From JALSKU01 sp964556545 (lineage in GTDB: Bacteria; Campylobacterota; Campylobacteria; Campylobacterales; JALSKU01), in assembly GCA_964556545.1 (NCBI GenBank), contig CAZKWE010000092.1, forward strand, positions 12,925 to 76,924: a stretch of 64,000 bases of DNA, given 5' to 3'. The translations under genes were made by a program, and so were the position numbers. This document shows positions 8,505 to 17,406 of this stretch, piece by piece. Position 1 is the stretch's first letter, and each line of letters opens with the position of its first letter. The notes below the pieces were generated by a model, which saw only the letters and a program-made list of their open reading frames with translations, did no database searches and was not told the DNA's origin.

Positions 8505-9707
8505 ATGGAAAAATCATATCTTTCGTCAAATCCTGATGAAAAAGGATATTTTGGTAAATATGGCGGAGCTTTTATACCTCCTCAACTTGAAAAGCCCTTT
8601 GCGGAGATAAATGAGGCTTATGATAGATTATCTAAGAGTTTCGATTTTCTTGATGAGTTAAAAAGCATAAGAAAACATTATCAGGGTCGCCCTACTCCAA
8701 TCTCTTATGCAAAAAGGCTTAGTGAATTTGTCGGTGGAGGAAGAATTTATTTGAAAAGAGAGGACTTGAACCATACGGGTGCACATAAGTTAAACCACTG
8801 TATGGCTGAAGCTCTTGTAGCAAAATACCTTGGCAAAAAGAAAATCATGGCTGAAACAGGAGCAGGACAACATGGTGTAGCACTTGCAACTGCGGCAGCT
8901 TATTTTGGATTGGAGTGTGAAATACACATGGGTGAAGTGGATATCGAAAAGGAGAAACCCAATGTCATAAGGATGAAGATCCTCGGAGCTAAAGTGGTAC
9001 CGGTAACTCATGGGCTTAAAACTCTAAAAGAGGCGGTGGATAGCTGTTTTGAAGCTTATGTGGCTCAGGCTGATAGTGCTTTTTATGCGATAGGTTCGGT
9101 TGTAGGACCTCATCCGTTTCCAAAAATGGTAAGAGATTTTCAAATGGTTGTAGGGCTTGAAGCAAAAGAGCAATTTTATGAAATGACAAATCAACTCCCG
9201 GATAGTGTAGTGGCTTGCGTCGGAGGAGGAAGCAATGCAATGGGCATATTTAGCGGTTTTATAGATGACCCTGTCAAACTATACGGAGTTGAACCTCTTG
9301 GTATCAGTACAAGACTGGGTGAACATGCAGCAAGTCTGACTTATGGAAGTGACGGAATAATGCATGGATTTAATTCTATAATGCTAAAAGATGAAAACGG
9401 GGAACCTGCTCCTGTTTATTCGGTTGCAAGCGGACTTGATTATCCTTCAGTCGGACCGGAACAGGCTCATTTAAAAACCATAGGAAGAACCATTGTAGCA
9501 ACCGCTTCAGACGAAGAAGCTATAGATGCTTTTTATAAACTCTCAAGATATGAAGGTATTATTCCCGCACTTGAGAGTTCTCATGCTGTTGCATTTGCCA
9601 TGAAGCTTGCCAAAGAGAGACCAAAAGAGTCAATTTTAGTAAACTTGAGTGGCAGGGGCGATAAAGACATAGACTTTGTTGTAGAAAATTATCCTATACC
9701 TGAGTAA
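8505..9707 (+). CDS. trpB: Tryptophan synthase beta subunit
   Basis: A 400-residue PLP enzyme. The PLP lysine is in KREDLNHTGAHKLNH and the catalytic glutamate in AETGAGQHGVALATAAA. The glycine-rich phosphate cup CVGGGSNAMGIF and the C-terminal LSGRGDKD are present. It condenses indole and serine to tryptophan. All key residues look intact and it resembles the standard TrpB1 type. It is separated from trpA (53169) by about 44 kb and instead follows ior, paaK and an exporter, so it could serve indole salvage as well as biosynthesis. Confidence 0.93.
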   Translation: MEKSYLSSNPDEKGYFGKYGGAFIPPQLEKPFAEINEAYDRLSKSFDFLDELKSIRKHYQGRPTPISYAKRLSEFVGGGRIYLKREDLNHTGAHKLNHCMAEALVAKYLGKKKIMAETGAGQHGVALATAAAYFGLECEIHMGEVDIEKEKPNVIRMKILGAKVVPVTHGLKTLKEAVDSCFEAYVAQADSAFYAIGSVVGPHPFPKMVRDFQMVVGLEAKEQFYEMTNQLPDSVVACVGGGSNAMGIFSGFIDDPVKLYGVEPLGISTRLGEHAASLTYGSDGIMHGFNSIMLKDENGEPAPVYSVASGLDYPSVGPEQAHLKTIGRTIVATASDEEAIDAFYKLSRYEGIIPALESSHAVAFAMKLAKERPKESILVNLSGRGDKDIDFVVENYPIPE

Positions 9708-9713
9708 ACAAAG

Positions 9714-9736
9714 CAAAGGGGAGTCAACCCCCTTTG
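9714..9736 (+). terminator. Hairpin after trpB
   Basis: An 8-bp GC-containing stem, CAAAGGGG at 9714-9721 with CCCCTTTG at 9729-9736, lies 7 nt after the trpB stop. The following sequence is T-rich but not a pure T run, so it may be a weak terminator closing the ior-trpB operon. Confidence 0.5.
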
Positions 9737-9786
9737 TTGCTTAGTAACAATATTGTCTATATTTAAAAAATACAAAGAGTACTGTT

Positions 9787-10788
9787 TTGAAAAGATTGCC
9801 TGCTGAGTGGGAAAAACAAAAATGTATCATGATCACTTATCCTCACAAAAAAAGTGATTGGAAATGTTGTTTGCAAGAGATAGAAAAAACTTATATCCAA
9901 ATAATAAAAGGTATATCAAAATATCAAAAGTGTTTGATAATATGTGATGATATAAAAAGAGTAAAAAATATTCTCGACTTCAATCAAGACAATCTTATAT
10001 TTGCAAATATATCCACAAATGATACCTGGATAAGAGATTATGGAGCTATTGATCTCATTGACAAAGATAGTGTAGTATCGTATGATTTTACATTTAACGG
10101 ATGGGGTAAAAAATTTGATGCTTCATTGGACAATTTGGTAAATCAAAAATTATATAAAAAAAATTTTTTCAAAAACTCACTAAAAAAAATAGATTTTGTT
10201 CTTGAAGGCGGAAGTATAGATTCTAACGGAGACGGGGTTTTGCTTACTACAAAAAAGTGTCTTTTAAATAAAAACAGAAACCCTTTTTTATCACAAGAAC
10301 AAATAGAAAAAAAACTTTTTGAATATTTTGGACTAAAAAAAATTTTATGGTTAAAAAACGGTGGGCTTTTCGGAGATGATACGGACTCGCACATAGATAC
10401 CCTTGCAAGATTTTTAAATACCGATACAATTTGCTATGTAAAGTGCTACAACAAAGATGACGAACATTATACCGAATTGAATAAAATGGAAAAAGAGTTG
10501 CAACAAAGCGGATTTAAGCTTGTGCCTATTCCTCTGCCGGATCCTGTTTTTTACGAGGGAGAAAGATTGCCTGCAACTTATGTTAACTTTTTATTTGTAA
10601 ACAATGCCATAATACTGCCAATTTACAATCAAAAAAAAGATAAAGAGGTTATCAAAATTTTTAGAAATTTTTATCCGAATAAAGATATAATTCCAATTGA
10701 TGCATCTATTCTTATAAGAGAACACGGCAGTATTCACTGTGCCACGATGCAAAGATACATACAACCAAAGGATATAAATGACTCTTGA
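9787..10788 (+). CDS. aguA: Agmatine deiminase
   Basis: A 333-residue guanidino-modifying (PAD_porph) enzyme with WIRDYGAI, the FVLEGGSIDSNGDG loop, the DDTDSHIDTLARF segment and the catalytic cysteine in HGSIHCATMQ near the C-terminus (about residue 317). It converts agmatine to N-carbamoylputrescine and ammonia. The start is a TTG, with the family-typical N-terminus RLPAEWEKQ immediately after. It overlaps the CDF gene by 11 nt. The next enzyme of the pathway is encoded at 15136. Confidence 0.92.
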   Translation: MKRLPAEWEKQKCIMITYPHKKSDWKCCLQEIEKTYIQIIKGISKYQKCLIICDDIKRVKNILDFNQDNLIFANISTNDTWIRDYGAIDLIDKDSVVSYDFTFNGWGKKFDASLDNLVNQKLYKKNFFKNSLKKIDFVLEGGSIDSNGDGVLLTTKKCLLNKNRNPFLSQEQIEKKLFEYFGLKKILWLKNGGLFGDDTDSHIDTLARFLNTDTICYVKCYNKDDEHYTELNKMEKELQQSGFKLVPIPLPDPVFYEGERLPATYVNFLFVNNAIILPIYNQKKDKEVIKIFRNFYPNKDIIPIDASILIREHGSIHCATMQRYIQPKDINDS

Positions 10789-11656
10789 AAAAAAAGCTAC
10801 TATCGTTTCAAGCAGTATCGCAACGATTCTTATAATTATAAAACTCATCATAGGCATTTTAAGCGGTTCTGTTTCAGTACTTGCAAGTGCGATAGACTCC
10901 GTACTGGATCTCATAGTATCGGCTTTTAATCTTTTTGCCATTACAAAATCGGAAAAACCTGCTGATGAAGAGTTTAACTATGGAAGAGGAAAGATAGAAG
11001 CTTTGGCTGCAGTTATAGAAGGAACCGTTATCACTATGAGCGGTCTTTTTATACTGTATGAAGCGATTAAAAAAGCCGTAAACAAAGAAATCACGCAACT
11101 TCTTGATACTTCTATACTTGTTATGGGTGTTTCGATAGTCTTAACTGTCGGCTTGGTTCTTTTTTTAAATTATGTTGCCAAAAAAACAAACAACCTTGTT
11201 ATTCGTTCCGATGCACTACATTATAAAACCGATATATACAGTAACGGAGCAATTCTTTTAGCACTTTTTCTTATAAAATTAACAGGTATCCAAATCATTG
11301 ACTCTCTTTTTGGAGGAGCAATTGCAGTATATATCATATATTCTGCTTATGCAATTATCAAAGAAGGGGTTTTAATGTTGCTTGATGTAGCACTTGATAA
11401 AAAAATAGTTGACAGTATTAAAGATATTATTATTAGTACAAACGGAGTTACGGATTATCACTTTTTAAAAACAAGAAAATCCGGAAAAACCAACTTTGTA
11501 GATGTTCATGTCGTTATGACACCTGATATTTCACTTTTGGAAGCTCACAGGATTGCTGATACCATAGAAGATAAGATCAAGAAATTGGACAATAAAAGCA
11601 ATTGGAGCATAACTATACACCTTGATCCTTATGATGACTCCGATATAAATACCTAA
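10778..11656 (+). CDS. Cation diffusion facilitator family metal exporter (FieF-like)
   Basis: A 292-residue protein with about six TM segments. The metal-site aspartates appear in ASAIDSVLDL (TM2) and the His/Asp pair in HYKTDIYSNG (TM5). A C-terminal cytoplasmic domain (about 205-290) has the HVVMTPDISLLEAH motif. It would export Fe(II) or Zn(II) using the proton gradient. The location beside the feo iron-uptake operon, converging with it by 4 nt, favours iron, but DxxxD/HxxxD also fits zinc. Confidence 0.85.
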   Translation: MTLEKKATIVSSSIATILIIIKLIIGILSGSVSVLASAIDSVLDLIVSAFNLFAITKSEKPADEEFNYGRGKIEALAAVIEGTVITMSGLFILYEAIKKAVNKEITQLLDTSILVMGVSIVLTVGLVLFLNYVAKKTNNLVIRSDALHYKTDIYSNGAILLALFLIKLTGIQIIDSLFGGAIAVYIIYSAYAIIKEGVLMLLDVALDKKIVDSIKDIIISTNGVTDYHFLKTRKSGKTNFVDVHVVMTPDISLLEAHRIADTIEDKIKKLDNKSNWSITIHLDPYDDSDINT

Positions 11657-11949
11657 CCCTCTTCCTTTTGGCAACAATTCTCAAATTTTCTTTTCTTGCC
11701 CCATCTGTGTTGATGCCCTTTGCCGTAAAGTTCAACTTCTATATGATCAGCCTCATTTTTACTTATAATTACACAAGAATCGCACCCTGTTTTGATATAA
11801 AAGCTGCCTTTTAAAAATCCTACTCTGCATATATAAATCATTTCATCTTTATTTAATCCCATAGACTGAAGTCTCTGTTTTAAATCATTTGGCAAATCAA
11901 TATCTTTGATAATAGCTCTTCCACCTTTGTCAAGTTCACTTAATTTCAC
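11653..11949 (-). CDS. FeoA-domain protein, third gene of the feo operon
   Basis: 98 residues with an SH3-like FeoA domain (start KLSELDKGGRAIIKDI) followed by a basic tail ending ENCCQKEEG. It sits where some bacteria have FeoC and starts 12 nt after feoB. FeoA-type proteins bind the FeoB G domain. The C-terminal cysteine pair is not part of the FeoA domain and might bind metal or sense redox; that is inference. Confidence 0.8.
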   Translation of the reverse strand: MKLSELDKGGRAIIKDIDLPNDLKQRLQSMGLNKDEMIYICRVGFLKGSFYIKTGCDSCVIISKNEADHIEVELYGKGHQHRWGKKRKFENCCQKEEG

Positions 11950-11961
11950 TTATATCTCCAA

Positions 11962-14115
11962 TCAATAACCCGCAATTTTCAATATATTATATACCGTATA
12001 TGCCAAAAGCCAGGCTAATACATTCGGATAAACAGTATAAAAAGTTCTCCACAGCCATTGAGGAATTTCAGCATAAAATGTACTCATTGCAGCAAGACAG
12101 GGAGAATATATCATTATAATGATAATAAGTGCAACTGCAGCTTTGAAGTCAACATTCTCTTTCATTTTTTGAATAAGTCCGTTGTTTTCCAATCCTCCTC
12201 CAACAGCATAAAGAGTTCCCATGGTAGAAACAACTACTTCTTTTGCTGCAAGACCGGCTATGACGGATACTGTCATTCTCCAGTCAAAGCCAAATGGTTT
12301 AAAAATCGGATTTATTGTTTTTCCGATAGTACCAAGATAACTATCTTCCAAAAGTTTGGCATTTAATTCATTTTTTAAACTCTCTTTACTCTTTTTATTT
12401 GTAGCCAACTCTATCTTTTTTTCAAAAATTTGCTCTGTTTTTGGATGGTGGGGATAAGTACTTAAAAACCATACAATCATTGCCGCAACAGCTATAAAAG
12501 TACCTGCTTTTTTTAAAAACATTTTTGTTTTTATCCATAAGTCCATAAGCAAAGATTTCATTGAAGGAAATCTGTATGGCGGTATCTCCATTACAAACGG
12601 CTCGGGTTCGCCTTTGAACAAAACAACCCTGAGTATTTTTGCAACAATCAAGCCAAGTACGGCCCCGCCGATATATATGGCAAAAAGTACATTTCCGGGA
12701 TTATGGTTGGCAAAAAAAGCGGCAATCACCAAAACATAGATAGGAAGTCTTGCTCCACAACTCATAAATCCCAAAACAAGCATAGTAATGATCCTGTCTT
12801 TTGGATTTTTCAGAGTTCTTGCCGCCATATATGCAGGTACCGTACATCCAAAACCGCTAACCAACGGCACAAAAGCTTTTCCCTGAAGACCGAATTTTTT
12901 CAAAAATCCGTCCATCAGATATGCCGCTCTTGCCATATATCCGGTTTGTTCGAGTAAATTTATACCTAAAAAAAGTATTAAAATATTCGGTAAAAACATT
13001 ACGACTGCACCGATTGCAGGAATAACACCTTCTGTCAAAAGTGAATTAAATTCCCCTTTTGGCAAAATTTCCGATATATAATTTGCACTGTTGCTAAAAA
13101 ACCAGTCTATCCAATTCATAGGAATATTACCCAATTCAAATGTCAATTGAAACAAGCCCCACATAAAAAAAAGAAATATAGGAAGCCCCAATACAGGATG
13201 AATAAGTATATTGTCTATTTTTTCGCTAAGACTCTCTTGTATTTCAGGTATTTTTAGTGCTTCCATTTGAAGGTTGTGCGAAAGTGCCGCTCTTTCATTG
13301 GAAAGTATATCGGTTGTGCTCTCTTCATCAAATTCCGCTTCAAGTTTTTTGTACATTTTTTCCAAAATATCATGAACCTCTATCCAAACAGGCAAATCAT
13401 GTATCATTTTATATATATTTTCATCTCGGTCAAGAAGTCTGATTGCTACAAATCTTGCAAAATCAGGATCTTTAAAATGAGGTGACTTTTTTAGTATTGA
13501 TATGAGCTTTTCTATCCTCAGCTCTATCCTTTCGCTGTAATAAATCTTGTTTTTTTCTTTTGGGTGTTTGTAAACCTCTATGATAGTATCTACTATTTCA
13601 TCAATTCCTTTATGTTCTTTTGCCGAAGAGAGGACAACAGGAATACCAAGAAGCATTTCAAGCTTATCTTTATCAACGCTTCCTCCTTTTGCCTCAATTT
13701 CATCTATCATATTGATAACCAGTATCATTTTTTTATGCATATCAAGAAGTTGCAAAGTAAATATAAGATTCCTTGAAAGAGTATTTGCATCAACGATATT
13801 GATAATGATGTCATACTCTTCTTGTATAAGATAATTTTTACTGACTTGCTCTTCGGGAGTATAAGCATTAAGAGAGTAAATTCCGGGCAAATCAACCAAA
13901 CTTATATCATATCCGTCTTTTTTAATATCAACCACTTTTGTATCAACTGTGACACCAGAAAAATTACCGGTATGAAGTCTTGCGTCTCCTATAGCATTCA
14001 AAAGAGATGATTTGCCTACATTTGGCTGTCCTGCAACTACAACTTTTATTTTACTATTTTTTACGAGACTTTTATCATTTTCAGCCGATAAGCTACTCTT
14101 GCGGTGAGTGTTCAT
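11962..14115 (-). CDS. feoB: Ferrous iron transporter FeoB
   Basis: A 717-residue inner-membrane Fe(II) transporter. The N-terminal GTPase domain has G1 GQPNVGKSSL (about residue 30), G3 DLPGIYSLN and G4 NMID. The transmembrane core (about 300-717) carries VVMFLPNILILFLGINLLE and GFGCTVPAYMAARTL, the cysteine-containing gate motif. The length is normal. Its 5' end overlaps feoA by 4 nt. Expression is expected to be iron-repressed through the Fur box at 14413-14427. Confidence 0.95.
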   Translation of the reverse strand: MNTHRKSSLSAENDKSLVKNSKIKVVVAGQPNVGKSSLLNAIGDARLHTGNFSGVTVDTKVVDIKKDGYDISLVDLPGIYSLNAYTPEEQVSKNYLIQEEYDIIINIVDANTLSRNLIFTLQLLDMHKKMILVINMIDEIEAKGGSVDKDKLEMLLGIPVVLSSAKEHKGIDEIVDTIIEVYKHPKEKNKIYYSERIELRIEKLISILKKSPHFKDPDFARFVAIRLLDRDENIYKMIHDLPVWIEVHDILEKMYKKLEAEFDEESTTDILSNERAALSHNLQMEALKIPEIQESLSEKIDNILIHPVLGLPIFLFFMWGLFQLTFELGNIPMNWIDWFFSNSANYISEILPKGEFNSLLTEGVIPAIGAVVMFLPNILILFLGINLLEQTGYMARAAYLMDGFLKKFGLQGKAFVPLVSGFGCTVPAYMAARTLKNPKDRIITMLVLGFMSCGARLPIYVLVIAAFFANHNPGNVLFAIYIGGAVLGLIVAKILRVVLFKGEPEPFVMEIPPYRFPSMKSLLMDLWIKTKMFLKKAGTFIAVAAMIVWFLSTYPHHPKTEQIFEKKIELATNKKSKESLKNELNAKLLEDSYLGTIGKTINPIFKPFGFDWRMTVSVIAGLAAKEVVVSTMGTLYAVGGGLENNGLIQKMKENVDFKAAVALIIIIMIYSPCLAAMSTFYAEIPQWLWRTFYTVYPNVLAWLLAYTVYNILKIAGY

Positions 14116-14342
14116 TTTTCACTCTCCACTATGATATTTTCTGCCTCTTCTTCTCTAAGACCCACTTTTGTATTCCCGGCCAAGATATCCCATGTCTGTT
14201 TGGCAAGAGTATGTTTTAATACTTTTATTTTTGCTCCTTTAACTATACCCATTGCTGTAAGTCTGCCTCTTATAGGCTCTTTTGCCGTAATTTTTCTTAC
14301 AATCGCACAATCGCCTATATTCATCTGAGATACTTTTTTCAT
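14112..14342 (-). CDS. feoA: Ferrous iron transport protein FeoA
   Basis: A small SH3-like protein (about 76 residues) with the FeoA features GDCAIVRKI and RGRLTAMGIVKGAKIKVLK, a partner of FeoB. The start at 14342 (MKKVSQMNIG) is preferred; an in-frame ATG four codons earlier has its AGG directly against it with no spacing and falls in a second Fur-like sequence. It leads the feoA-feoB-feoA-like operon. Confidence 0.88.
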   Translation of the reverse strand: MKKVSQMNIGDCAIVRKITAKEPIRGRLTAMGIVKGAKIKVLKHTLAKQTWDILAGNTKVGLREEEAENIIVESEK

Positions 14343-14412
14343 TATGATTATCATCCTAAAATATTTTAATTTGCGAAATCATAACAAAAAAGAGTTTAAT
14401 AAATACTTAAAG

Positions 14413-14427
14413 TGATAATCATTATCA
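14413..14427. promoter_or_regulatory. Fur box upstream of feoA
   Basis: TGATAATCATTATCA is an exact match to the 7-1-7 Fur consensus, 70 nt upstream of feoA. A second, 13/15 match (14339-14353) overlaps the feoA start. Together they predict iron repression of the feo operon. Matching the known motif is direct; function is inferred. Confidence 0.85.
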
Positions 14428-14483
14428 ATTAAAAGAGTTAAAAAGAATTATTTTGCAAATAATCAGAGAAATATTAAAATCCG

Positions 14484-14921
14484 TCAGTTGCCTGCTTTTG
14501 TTGTTATTTGATCAAGAACATTTTTCATTTTAGGTATTACGGCACAGCCTTGCAATTTAAATCTCTTTTTTAAAATATCCGGATTTAAATACTCTATTTT
14601 TACTTGATCGTTATAATCTTTATAAACCAATATCCTAATCGGCAAATCAATGGCAGCCCGTATATCTCTTAGCATTATTCTTGTGCCCATTTTAGGATTG
14701 CCAAATATAATAACTTTGGCTTCAAGCATATCATATCCAACTTTTTGGGCATTGGCTTTATGATCAATGATGCCAAATACATTCATGCCTTTTGATTTGA
14801 CTATCTTTTCTATATTTTTTATAGTTTTATCAACAGAATATTTACTGTTTTTTATGATATACTCACCGGCATTTAAAACGACTATACTTAGTACCCAGAT
14901 TAAAATCAATCTTATTTTCAT
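14484..14921 (-). CDS. DUF302-family exported protein
   Basis: 145 residues with a signal peptide (about 1-19, ending VLNAGE) and a DUF302 fold: YSVDKTIKNIEKIVKSKGMN, then VIIFGNPKMGTRIM and AIDLPIRILVYKD. DUF302 proteins are small periplasmic or cytosolic proteins of unknown role. It stands alone between feoA and aguB, in the same direction as the feo genes but separated from them by the Fur-box region. Confidence 0.75.
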   Translation of the reverse strand: MKIRLILIWVLSIVVLNAGEYIIKNSKYSVDKTIKNIEKIVKSKGMNVFGIIDHKANAQKVGYDMLEAKVIIFGNPKMGTRIMLRDIRAAIDLPIRILVYKDYNDQVKIEYLNPDILKKRFKLQGCAVIPKMKNVLDQITTKAGN

Positions 14922-15012
14922 AATCTTATCCTTGCTTTTATTTGGCAGAATATGTAAGACATATCATATTTTGCCGATTGTATTTTAACAAACAAAAGTG
15001 CCTCTTTGGTGC

Positions 15013-15030
15013 TAAGTACCTATCCAAAAG
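15013..15030 (+). repeat. Short copy of the element-end sequence
   Basis: TAAGTACCTATCCAAAAG shares the TAAGTAC...CCAAAAG pattern with the ends of the 38527-38800 element and with 3385-3402. It lies in the 14922-15135 intergenic gap between the divergent DUF302 and aguB genes. Confidence 0.4.
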
Positions 15031-15135
15031 CATTTTGTTTTATCATCCGTTTTATTATTTATCATAGAAAATATAGACCATCTAATACAAGATATGATAA
15101 AATACTTATAAACTTTTCCGCCAAAGGCTTTGTGT

Positions 15136-16014
15136 ATGAAAATAAATACAGCTTTAATTCAACAAAAATTTCACAACACTAAAGAAAAAACCATACAAAA
15201 AACTCTTGAATTAATAAAAAAGGCAAAAAAAGAAAATGCCGAACTTGTTGTATTGCAAGAGCTTCACCAAGACAGATATTTTTGCATTAATGAAAATACT
15301 GATAATTTTGCAAAAGCAGAAAGTTTTAAAAACGATATTGTTTTTTGGTCAAAAATTGCCAAAGAGTATGGTATAGTATTGATTACTTCTTTATTTGAAC
15401 AAAGAACTCACGGTCTATACCACAATACGGCAGTTGTATTTGACAAAGACGGGAGTATTGCCGGAAAATACAGAAAAATGCATATCCCTGACGACCCTGG
15501 TTTTTATGAAAAGTTTTATTTTACACCGGGAGATTTGGGATTTGAGCCGATAGATACAAGTATCGGAAAACTTGGTGTTTTGATATGTTGGGATCAATGG
15601 TATCCGGAAGCTGCAAGAATTATGGCTTTAAAAGGAGCGGAAATACTGATATATCCAACTGCCATAGGGTGGTTTGATGAAGATGACGACAAAGAGAAAC
15701 AAAAGCAGCTTGAAAGCTGGATAACCGTACAAAGATCACATGCCATAGCAAATGGCTTACCGGTTGTTGCAGTCAACAGAGTGGGCTTTGAAAAAGATGA
15801 AAGCAAATGCCTCAAAGGTATAAGATTTTGGGGGAACTCTTTTGTTTGTGGTGCCGCAGGAGAGATATTGTGTAAACTTGATAATGATAGCGAACAATGT
15901 AAAATTATCCAAATTGATACAATCTGTACCAAAAAAAGGCGAGATATCTGGCCTTTCCTGAGAGATAGAAGAATTGATGCATACAAAACTTTACTTAAAA
16001 GATATAATGATTAA
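15136..16014 (+). CDS. aguB: N-carbamoylputrescine amidase
   Basis: A nitrilase-superfamily enzyme of about 292 residues. The catalytic triad is visible as Glu in VVLQELHQDRYF, Lys in KYRKMHIPDDPGFYEK and Cys in LICWDQWYPEAAR. It hydrolyses N-carbamoylputrescine to putrescine, CO2 and ammonia, completing the agmatine route begun by aguA at 9787. The ATG at 15136 is preferred over an in-frame TTG two codons upstream because it gives the family N-terminus MKINTALIQQ. It converges with the M23 gene. Confidence 0.92.
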   Translation: MKINTALIQQKFHNTKEKTIQKTLELIKKAKKENAELVVLQELHQDRYFCINENTDNFAKAESFKNDIVFWSKIAKEYGIVLITSLFEQRTHGLYHNTAVVFDKDGSIAGKYRKMHIPDDPGFYEKFYFTPGDLGFEPIDTSIGKLGVLICWDQWYPEAARIMALKGAEILIYPTAIGWFDEDDDKEKQKQLESWITVQRSHAIANGLPVVAVNRVGFEKDESKCLKGIRFWGNSFVCGAAGEILCKLDNDSEQCKIIQIDTICTKKRRDIWPFLRDRRIDAYKTLLKRYND

Positions 16015-16047
16015 AAATCATACTCTTTTAAATACGAAGAAAAAATT

Positions 16048-17238
16048 TTAATCCTGTGAATTTTCTTTTGCTCTTTTGACATTCATATAAAAAGCAAATT
16101 TATCTTCTCTTTTTGGTACAATTTTCTCATTTAAGGCAACTTGCAACTGTTTATTGTATTTTTTTACATAAGATAAAAAGTCTCTTTTTGTTTTTCCCCT
16201 TAGTATGCTTTTGGTAACTTTTATGATATTTGCGGGATTTATCGCATGATTGTTTTTGTACAGACCAAAATGCAAATGTGGTCCGGTACTAAGACCGGTT
16301 GAGCCTACATATCCGATAGTTTTACCTTTTTTTACATACCTTCCCCGTCTTATACCTCTTGCAAACTTTCTTAAATGGCCGTATAAAGTCTTATAACCGT
16401 TTGTATGCCTTATAATGATACAATTTCCGTATCCTCCTTTTCTACCTGCAAATATAACTTTTCCATCACCTGCGGCATGAACGGGAGTTCCGATAGGTGC
16501 AGCAAAATCTATACCCAAATGGGCTCTGTATCTATGAAGTATCGGATGCCATCTTTTATATGTAAATCTATCGGAAATTCTTGTGTATCTGCATGGGCGA
16601 GACAAGAAAAACCCCTCCAACTCTTTGCCTTTTTCATTATAATATCTGCCCTTATACCTATAGATAAAATGCTTTTTACCTCTTGTTTCTATCATTGAAG
16701 CGATTATGACCGGATTGCCAAGCTGTCTTCCGAGTCTTATTTTTTGAGTATATACAATTACAAGTCTATCGCCTTTTCTAAGATCTCTTTTAAAATTGAT
16801 ACTATTTTTATATGACTGGACAAATTCATTTGCCAAAAGGTAATTGTTTGTAAGTTTTACTATATCATTATAAGGAGAAGTCTTTATGGAAGTTTCAAGT
16901 GTTTTTTGCTTTGTTTCATAAATAATCGGCAACAAATCTACAAAATAATTACCATTGTCTTTTCCTATATGTATCTGCAACTCTTCACCTACGGGTATTA
17001 ACACTTGTTCTACCGTGCCATTGTCATCTTGAAGCAATTGATATCTTGTTCCCGCTATTATCTCCGAAGTTAACTCTTTGTCTCCCGTATCAAGATTGTA
17101 GTAGAGTTTTAGCGGCATTTTATGGTCTTCCAAAAAGTTTAGAAATGTTTTTCCTTTTTCCCATTTTTGCTCAACAAGTTTTGTCGCACCAAAAAGATAC
17201 CCGTTTACCAATATCAATAAAATAAAAATAAATCTCAA
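16048..17238 (-). CDS. csd3: M23 family peptidoglycan endopeptidase (Csd3/Pgp3-like)
   Basis: 396 residues: signal peptide (about 1-17), an N-terminal inhibitory-type region, then a LytM/M23 domain with the zinc motifs HLGIDFAAP and GPHLHFGLY and the active-site segment YGHLRKFARG. Such enzymes trim peptidoglycan cross-links and peptides and set helical cell shape in Helicobacter and Campylobacter. The neighbourhood (PgbA-like, GlcD, YihY) matches what I recall around the Csd3-type gene in those genera, which supports the name. All zinc ligands appear intact. Confidence 0.8.
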   Translation of the reverse strand: MRFIFILLILVNGYLFGATKLVEQKWEKGKTFLNFLEDHKMPLKLYYNLDTGDKELTSEIIAGTRYQLLQDDNGTVEQVLIPVGEELQIHIGKDNGNYFVDLLPIIYETKQKTLETSIKTSPYNDIVKLTNNYLLANEFVQSYKNSINFKRDLRKGDRLVIVYTQKIRLGRQLGNPVIIASMIETRGKKHFIYRYKGRYYNEKGKELEGFFLSRPCRYTRISDRFTYKRWHPILHRYRAHLGIDFAAPIGTPVHAAGDGKVIFAGRKGGYGNCIIIRHTNGYKTLYGHLRKFARGIRRGRYVKKGKTIGYVGSTGLSTGPHLHFGLYKNNHAINPANIIKVTKSILRGKTKRDFLSYVKKYNKQLQVALNEKIVPKREDKFAFYMNVKRAKENSQD

Positions 17239-17406
17239 TCTTCAAACCTTATCAACTTAACTTTATACTTTATACTGCTTTTTATTTTGCAATATATTGT
17301 ACAAAGTAAATTATTGCTTTTTTCGGAATTATATCCTTTGTATGCTTTAAAAGCAATTTTTAATCCACTTTTAGTATAATATCACTACTAAAATGTAAGG
17401 ATTTTT

